Shown in pieces: positions 56,787-64,000 of a stretch of 64,000 bases of DNA; position 1 is the first letter of the stretch; the number at the start of each line of letters is the position of its first letter. The notes under the pieces were generated by a model, which searched no databases, was not told the DNA's origin, and saw only the letters and a program-made list of their open reading frames with translations. Source of the DNA: Utricularia gibba (lineage: Eukaryota > Streptophyta > Magnoliopsida > Lamiales > Lentibulariaceae); contig NEEC01000004.1 of the NCBI GenBank assembly GCA_002189035.1, forward strand, positions 3,472,001-3,536,000. Reading direction: 5' to 3'. The position numbers and the translations under genes were made by a program.

Positions 56787-58103
56787 TTATACTTGAGACT
56801 TCAAAATCTCTTCAACTGAATTCCTGAAGTTTGAGATGAGCTCCCTGCAAACAAAAAACACCAGTAAACTACCTTGCAACTCAATACAGTTCGTATCCAT
56901 CAACTATCCACACAGGAAGACAACTGCACACCTTCTTTGAGTCAGTAAGTTGCTGGATTCCTCCAATCTTCCATTCTGCCCCTGCACAGTCTGTCCAAAA
57001 GGTTTCCCACAACATGAATATGGAGACAAAGATACAACCAAGCTTAACCTAGCACCGGTTTTCCTTATCGATTAATTGAATTTGGGATTCGTTATAGCAA
57101 CTACTACAGGAGGAGTTGAGCAAATCAAATAAAGAACAAGCATGCAACTCCTTGTGTCCAAGACGTGGGAACACAGAAGGCGACGAAGATTTTATTACAA
57201 AGATGGTTTCAGCTTAGGTGACAAAATCTAAACAGTCTCAAAAGATGTGGGATCTGAAGGCGAAAAGTACCGTTGACTTTATCTTAATCTTCTCCCCAAT
57301 GGAATTGAGAAGCTGCTGGCATTTCTCGAACTGTGTGTTCAACTCAGCAACCTTTGAACCACAAGACAAGAAAACGAGAATTGCATCATGCAACCATCAC
57401 ATTCTTCCATACGAACTAACTTACAAGCCATTCATTTACGTGACAAAATCTTCTTTCGCATGCACTTGTTTCACAAGCCATTCTAACTAGTGTGAATTTG
57501 AACAAGTCAGAATAGTTCCAACTTCTACTTCTTGAAAGTAGTTTCCCAAGTCCCACTTCCACTTCTCTCATCAATAATTAACTATGAAAAATTTGCATTG
57601 CAAGCAAAAATGATGGTTTTTGCTTTCAAAAACTTCTCAGCAAGCTAGATGAGTTTTTGAAAGTCACCCACAGCACACAATGGAGATGCAGTTTAGAATT
57701 AAAATAAGAGTAACCAACCAATGCATCCGCTTGCTGATCCCTTGACCCATTCTCCGTTACGTCAGCTAAATTCTCGACCAACTACAATTTAGGGATTCGA
57801 AATCAAAAACCATTGGACGACTAAAACATAAAACCTAAAAATCAATGATGTAACGCGTACATGGAGAAGGTGAAAATGCGAGACGAGGGACTGACTCGGT
57901 TGCTGTTGCTGCTGTAAACGCTGCTGCTGCTGCTGTTGATGATGAAGAAGATTGAATTGCTGTTGTTGAAACTGCGGCTGTTGATTGAATTGCTGCTGTT
58001 GGAGGAACATATGGTCTTGGTTTGAGGGAGTCGTAGGATTGCTGTGGGGCTGCATGCTGGGGATCAGGGACCAGCCCCCTCCACCGACACCGAAGTGCTC
58101 CAT
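56787..58103 (-). CDS. MED9: Mediator of RNA polymerase II transcription subunit 9
   Basis: Five exons on the minus strand: 58103-57861, 57781-57719, 57351-57271, 56990-56932 and 56844-56787, all with GT-AG introns, giving 167 residues. The N-terminus MEHFGVGGGGWSLIPS resembles the start of plant MED9 (MDxFxGGGxWxMIP). A polyglutamine region (residues about 35-68) follows, then SLVSHFHLLH and LVENLADVTENGSRDQQADAL, AELNTQFEKCQQLLNSIGEK, then the coiled-coil end RLEESSNLLTQRRELISNFR. The subunit sits in the Mediator middle module and bridges activators to Pol II. Exon phases close exactly (504 coding bases including stop). No defects seen. The tract of CAG/CAA codons could be length-polymorphic. 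Confidence 0.93.
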
Positions 58104-58260
58104 CCCTCCTCCGTCGTCGCCGACTGTGAAGCACGCAGATGAAGGACGCGTTCGTTGTTAGTTAAAAGGCGGGTTTGCATTGTTATGGGCTCTCTCAACT
58201 GGGCTCTATTCTTTTCAACCAGCACACAGCCCGAAATTTTAATCCAACACATTAGGTGCT
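58104..58260 (-). promoter_or_regulatory. MED9 5' leader and promoter
   Basis: GC-richer sequence immediately upstream of MED9; the AT-rich repeat DNA begins near 58260, leaving a compact promoter. No TATA box was recognised. Confidence 0.4.
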
Positions 58261-59590
58261 ATTTTGTAATTTTTAAGTTTTGCTTAAATCATGTAATATT
58301 TAATTAGCATTAATTTAAAATACTAAAAATGTCTTGAGATATTATAAAATAATATTTTAAAATTTCATTAAATAAAATATATATTATAATATTTAATATA
58401 TTAAATTATTGTATATATAATATCATCATATAAATATATTCTTAGAATAAATAAAAATTCAATAATATAATTTTTACTAATTAATTTTTATTTAATTATT
58501 AAAATAAAGATTCAAAACTTAATAATTTTTTAATGCAACCACATATCTTAATTTTTTATTTTACTATAAAACAACAAAAATTAAAACATTCGAATATTAA
58601 ATAGAATAACTTCAAAAGATTACAAAAATAGAACAAACCCTTCAAATAGTTAAGGTTTTATTTTCAAATTCATCCAATATAAATCCCATCACTTTACGAT
58701 AATAAGTTATTGATGGATAATAGATTTCATTGGAGAACTAGACCTCTGCAAAAAATAGGTTTGTTGAATAGTTATATTTGGAAATTATTAGTTGTTTAAT
58801 TCTACTTTATGTATGTATTTGTAAAATAACTTAACTTTTAACATAAATAAAACAATTAACTATTTCTTATAAAAAAATAATAATAGAAAATCAAATATAT
58901 ATTAATTACAATCTTCATTATGTTTATATATTTTACTAAATAATAAATTAATTACTCTTATATTATTTACATATGTTTTATATTTTTAAATAATATATTA
59001 ATTACAATTATATTATTTACAAATATTTATATTTTTTTAAATAATAAATTAGTTATATATATATATATATTCATTACATCACTATAGTTTTTAAATAATG
59101 AATTTATTAAAGTTATATTATTTACACAATATTCATTACATCAATATATCTTTTTAAATAATGTATTAATTACAACTACATTTACATATATATTCATTAC
59201 ATCAATATATTTTTTAAATAATGTATGAGTTATAATTATATTATTTGCACATGTGTATATTTACTTAAAAAAAGGATTAGTTAAATAAATTTATATTTTT
59301 TTAAATAATAGATTAATTACTAATATTTATATTTTTCTAAAAAATGAATTAATTAAACATATAATATTTACACATATATTAATTATATTACTATATTTTC
59401 TAAATAATAGATTTGTTACATATTCTTTACACATATATTTATTACACTAATGTATTTTACTACTTAATACATTAGTTATATTTATAGCATTTGCACATAT
59501 TTATATTTTCTTAAATAATACAATAGTTATATTTATAATATTTACATATATATTTATTACATTAATACATTTCTCTAAATAATTAATTAG

Positions 59591-59633
<43 letters not shown>

Positions 59634-60140
59634 TTATATTAATATAGTTACTCAAATAATGAATTACTTATACTTAAATTTGTACATATATTTATTATAT
59701 TAATATATTTTCCTAAATTTAGTTACAATTATATTATTTACACATTTATATTTCCCTAAATAATTAATTAGTTATATATATATATTATATATATATTCAT
59801 TTCATTAATTTATTTTTCTAAATCATGGATCGATTATATCTAAATTTGTACATATAATCTTTACATTAATATATTTCTTTAAATAATAGATTGATTACAC
59901 CTAAATTTATATATATAATCATTATATTAATATATTTTACTAAATAATGGACTGGTTACACTTAAACTTCTATATATAATCATTATATTAATATATTTTT
60001 CTAAATAATGAATTGGTTATAGATAAATTTGTACATATAATTATTACATAAATATGTTTTCCTAAATAATAGATTGATTACACCTATATTATATATATAT
60101 ATTAATTAATTTATTTATATTATTAAATCTCATCTAATAC
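58261..60140. repeat. AT-rich degenerate minisatellite
   Basis: From about 58900 onward a loose unit of roughly 60-80 bp recurs: 'ttttt.aaataat.aatta.ttatat.ta.attatttacacatatatt.attacattaatata'. At least twelve occurrences can be followed by eye to 60075. It includes a pure (TA) run at 59592-59631. No gene lies in it. Confidence 0.75.
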
Positions 60141-60143
60141 ACC

Positions 60144-60151
60144 TATAAATA
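60144..60151 (+). promoter_or_regulatory. TATA box of the second MULE transposase gene
   Basis: TATAAATA lies 60 bases before the ATG at 60211, the right distance for a core promoter. Sequence composition changes to normal coding-like DNA shortly after it. Confidence 0.6.
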
Positions 60152-60210
60152 CCACTTACACATTAATCAAGTGCTACATCCCCAATTCATATTCTCTCCT
60201 TGTTTTTACA

Positions 60211-62340
60211 ATGTCAAGTTTTAGTTCATTTGTGGAAGTGCGAGTATTTTATGGTGGCAACATATTACGATCAGCTTATGATCACGTAGAGTATAATAGG
60301 GATGTGTTAGAGTGCTTTTAACTAAAAAGGTTTGTGAACTTCGACACACTTACAAGGCGCATGTATGCAATAACCGACACAGATCCGAGATATTCTAAAG
60401 TAGTGATGTTCGCTCAGTACTACGAAGATCCTACACAGACGTCTAATTATATGACTCTTCCAGATAAAACAGCATTACGATTTCTATTCCATCCGAGTAA
60501 TACTGGATGTGGTGTCGATATTTTTCTAATATGCGAGCCGATAGAGAATTTTCAAGCATCCACATCCGATAACATTGGATCGCATTTCAACCTTCAAGTC
60601 TCCGGCTCTCAAAACCCTCAAGAATATGGTTTTCTCGGTAACGTCATTAACTCTTACATTTTGTATAGGTATGATTCTTTAATAAGGTATGGTTATTTCA
60701 TTTTGTGGATCTAATTTCTGCACCGATTATACAAAACTCAAGAATTTTTGATTGGCATGGACACTCATATGACGACACTGATCGTCATGCAATGTTACCG
60801 ACTTCTATGATCAATGGAAACAGTCATCTTCGTCTACGAACACCTTCTCCACCACAATCTGATGACGATGATTCACTATCTATATATAGTGAACTGGTAC
60901 TAGAAATACTTTGGAGTTACAACGACACAACACCTTTAGTTGATCATGGAGTCGAACAACACGAGGAATATGGTCCAAATGAGTAGAACCCACCGATGTG
61001 GCATGATTCTATAGATTGTCCTGAGGTTACTACAGTGTACAACACAGGTACTATGGAATTATGTCGTGGACTCACATTTCTAACGAAAGACGAGGTTATT
61101 GCTGTAATTACTAATTACTCCGTGTTCATTGCAAGGCGAGAGTTTGCTGTGCAACGCAGTATCAACTCTCGGTATGAACTAATTTGCTGTGAATCATCTC
61201 AAGGTAAATTACATTGTCAATGGAAGATGTATTGCAAATACAATAGCATGAAGAGCATATGGAGGATTACATAACTAATAGAGTTTCACACTTGTGACAT
61301 AGCTAGTACTCTCGCAACGAGACATGTGAACTTGAGAAAGAACTGTTTGGCTCGTAGTCTGGTTGAAATGCTAAGGGGTTGGTCCCGAATCAAGGCATCT
61401 TCGGTGTAGGGATTCATCGAAACACAATTCAAATTCAAGATATCGTACTGGAAGCCATGGTCTATTTTGATAAAGACATATAAACTAGTTTATGGTACAT
61501 GGGAGCAATCGACAATTGAGTTGTCTAGATATTTTCTTGAAATGTTAGAGGGCAAATTTAGGCATTATTATTATATTTAAAAACGCTCGTGGAAGGCAAG
61601 GTGTACATCTATTGTATTATGCTTTCAGAGCTTTCAGATCGTGTATTGAAGGCTATAAGCATTTGTCTCTGGTGATACAGGTTGATGGGACACACCTGTA
61701 TGCCAAGTATAAGTACAAGTTACTCGTTGCTGTGGCCATGGATGCAGGAGGTCACTATTTTCCTATGGCGTATGCTATTATCGATGGACATATGGGACCT
61801 ATATGGACATGGTTCCTCGAACTACTAGATGTGCATGTTGTTCGTGATCGTCATCCAACATGTATAATTAGTGATCGGGGAACAAGATTGCTAGCTGCCT
61901 TAAATACGGTTCCTGCATTTCGACCACCTATGTGATTCATCGCTTCTGCTTATGACATGTGCGATCGAATTGTCTTACGTTTAACCGAAGTAAAAATATG
62001 AATGCTTTGGTGTGTGCAGCCGAATCTACACCACGTGTTGAGGAATTTAACCGTGTGATGGAGACAGTACATTGCACACATCCAGGAGCATATCAGTACT
62101 TTATGGATATACCGTTGGAAATGTAGACATTATTGCATGATAGAGGTAAAAGATACACACTTTTTATTATTTTTAAACCATATCATCAATTAATTTTCAA
62201 CTTTACTTTCATACATGACTTCTAATTCTTGATATTCAGATTTGGTATTATGACTACAAACCATGTCGAAGCGATCAATGTGGTTTTTCGAAGAGAGCAT
62301 CGTCTGCCACCTACATCTATTGCCAAGGTATGACATTCAC
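60211..62340 (+). pseudogene. Second MULE transposase (decayed)
   Basis: Starts MSSFSSFVEVRVFYGGNILR, the PB1-like N-terminus of plant MULE proteins. A second section (PPMWHDSIDC to YCKYNSMKSIWRIT, about 60993-61273) is the MuDR DNA-binding domain. The catalytic domain is at 61612-61935: VIQVDGTHLYAKYKYKLLVAVAMDAG with the first Asp, WTWFLELL and IISDRGTRLLAAL with the second Asp. PGAYQYFMDIPLEM leads to the decayed third-acid region and 62240-62330 reads FGIMTTNHVEAINVVFREHRLP, the TTN motif. Stops and frameshifts are frequent and the SWIM finger is missing, so it is 3' truncated. It belongs to a different lineage from the MULE at 7336-22540. Confidence 0.85.
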
Positions 62341-64000
62341 ATATCTCAATTCTTCTAAGACTTCTCAATCCTATGATCTTATAAAATTCATGTAAAAAGA
62401 TTTGCACAATATCCTATACTTGATGATTTTTTCAATGAATTTACAAATTTGTTATATATATTCGAGGGCAACAATCATACTCATAATACCAAATGTTACT
62501 TATGCGGATGTAGATGATTAATTTCCGAATGAACCGCTATTAGAAAAAGATGAACAATATTTTCTATTATTAGATAAAGATAATACAGAGATTGAATATT
62601 GTTTTAATTATGTCAATTACTCATGCTCTCAAATTAACTATTATCATGGAAATCATCAAGAACTAAAAGTTGGAATGTATTTCATGTAGAGGCAGTAAGT
62701 CACCAACACTATAATGCACTAGAATATCATAATTGATCAAAAGTAATATTATATGATGTATTGATAAACAAAAACTTTAGCAATTTTGTTTAAATTGTAA
62801 ATTTACATATCAAATAAATTTATATCTTAATTCACAATAAATCATATGATGATCGGTTGAACACAAGAAGGTATGTGCTTGTTGTGCAAAGGTTGATGCA
62901 TATTTTTTTTTTCTCACAGTTTAGAAATTTAGTCAAAGATAAGAATAAGGTAATTCGACGATAACATGTAAAAAAACAGTAAACAAGTAAAAGTAAGTAT
63001 TTATCTAAAATTAATCAAGATGATATCCTGTGACTTCTAGCTCTATTCAAACTCTTGTTTTTTTTATAATTTTTTATCTACCTCTAATTATGATTGTTTA
63101 ACTGTGTGTCATTACCTCTATCCTAGTTTGTTAAAGAATTGATGTAATTTATGACTAACAAGATTAAAATGATGACTTGTACATTAGCCTTTTTGGTATC
63201 AAATTACACCTAATTGTTTAACTATTTATACTAATAGTAAATAAAACACTTCCATAATATAATATGAAAATTATTTTTATTCCACAACTTAATAGCAAAA
63301 AAAGAAATAATAAAATAAGTAGTAATTGAAATCGTAAAAAGTTATGCAAAAAAACTAAAATTATTTGAGGGTGAAACACATAAAGTTTTCACGTTGATTT
63401 TGTTGATTTTATGATCGATTTATTATTTGGTATCAATTATAAATAATAGTTATTTTTGAAAATTAATTCAATACTTCTAGAATAAATTGTATTCTATTAT
63501 AATTATTTTTAATTTTCAAACTATACTCAATTAGATTTTATATGAAACCATTTTTTTGAATCAATATAATTGTATAGAGGATATTTTTATGAAAATTAAT
63601 TCTAAAATTAAATTTATAATTATACTTATTTTTATTATTAATTTTAATTCATATTATTGCAAATTTTTGAAAATATTTAGCTTTTTAATTTATAATTTCA
63701 ATATAGATCTATTTAAATTAAAATAATAGCATAAAATATAAAATATAAACTTATAATATAATTATTTATACAAATATATTTATTAATTTATAGATTTAAA
63801 AAATATAAATATGAATAAGTATTGATATCTATGCTATTTACTTATAAAATTTATTTATTCAGTTCTATAATATTCACTATTTTAATTATATAATTATCAA
63901 TTTTATAATAGGCATTTCATATATTTTTTGCTGCCCTGGTGTAAAAATCATATACAATAATTCCATAAAAGAGGTCAATAATTCTGTATTTTTTACTATC
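62341..64000. other. AT-rich DNA, no gene seen
   Basis: No ORF, repeat or terminal inverted repeat partner recognised. It could hold the remaining right end of the second MULE. Confidence 0.5.

Noticed and set aside
59592-59631. (TA)n run as a replication origin or promoter
   Set aside because: A simple microsatellite within an AT-rich repeat field; nothing supports a specific role.
1-64000. tRNA, rRNA, snRNA or microRNA genes
   Set aside because: I scanned by eye for tRNA-like A/B boxes and obvious long hairpins outside the repeats and found none I could support; a covariance-model scan would be decisive.

Overview
This is a window of plant nuclear DNA, most likely from a eudicot. It holds five recognisable single-copy host genes: ribonucleotide reductase small subunit, a MERIT40/BABAM1-like gene, VIP5/RTF1, a ZIP metal transporter and Mediator subunit 9. 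They lie in very AT-rich DNA filled with decayed LTR retrotransposons, MULEs and a hAT element. All functional names come from reading conserved motifs by eye; no database search was possible.

Layout. 1-2.3 kb: intronless RNR small-subunit gene (+). 2.56-26.83 kb: one nested transposon block. The outer layer is a hAT element. Inside it lie a solo LTR (3133-4269) and a Ty1/copia element (4524-26070). The copia element is split by a truncated gypsy LTR piece and a 15.2-kb MULE (7336-22540) with long terminal inverted repeats of about 770-810 bp. The MULE is itself broken by a truncated gypsy 3' end (8912-12023, which carries yet another LTR) and by two solo LTRs. 27.7-29.24 kb: three-exon BABAM1-like gene (-). 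29.4-49.4 kb: retrotransposon graveyard, including Athila-type and copia fragments, a perfect solo LTR with target duplication (35851-37149), a nearly full-length 4.6-kb chromovirus (40545-45133) with intact target duplication, and a second chromovirus-like remnant. 49.6-58.1 kb: a gene-rich island with VIP5, ZIP and MED9, all on the minus strand. 58.2-64 kb: AT-rich minisatellite-like DNA followed by a second, decayed MULE transposase (60211-62340) and featureless AT-rich sequence.

Four LTR families recur and are named here for convenience. LTR-A is about 1.3 kb (TGTTAAGTG...GCAACA; four copies). LTR-B is about 1.15 kb (TGATAACACA...TTTATCA; two copies plus a fragment). LTR-C is about 1.2 kb (TGATAAGTG...ACCATCA; two copies). 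LTR-D is about 0.83 kb (TGATAGCACA...TTTATCA; one copy). Perfect 5-bp target duplications fix the ends of several: CTAGT, TGTGC, AATAC and GCAAC.

The host genes do not form a functional cluster: they serve dNTP synthesis, BRCC36-type deubiquitinase scaffolding, Pol II elongation (Paf1 complex), zinc/iron import and Pol II initiation (Mediator). The most unusual object is the MULE, which appears to carry two outward-facing ORFs with a gypsy-type 'Transposase_28'-like domain on either side of its own transposase, plus a tandem array of about 40-bp palindromic repeats upstream of the transposase.
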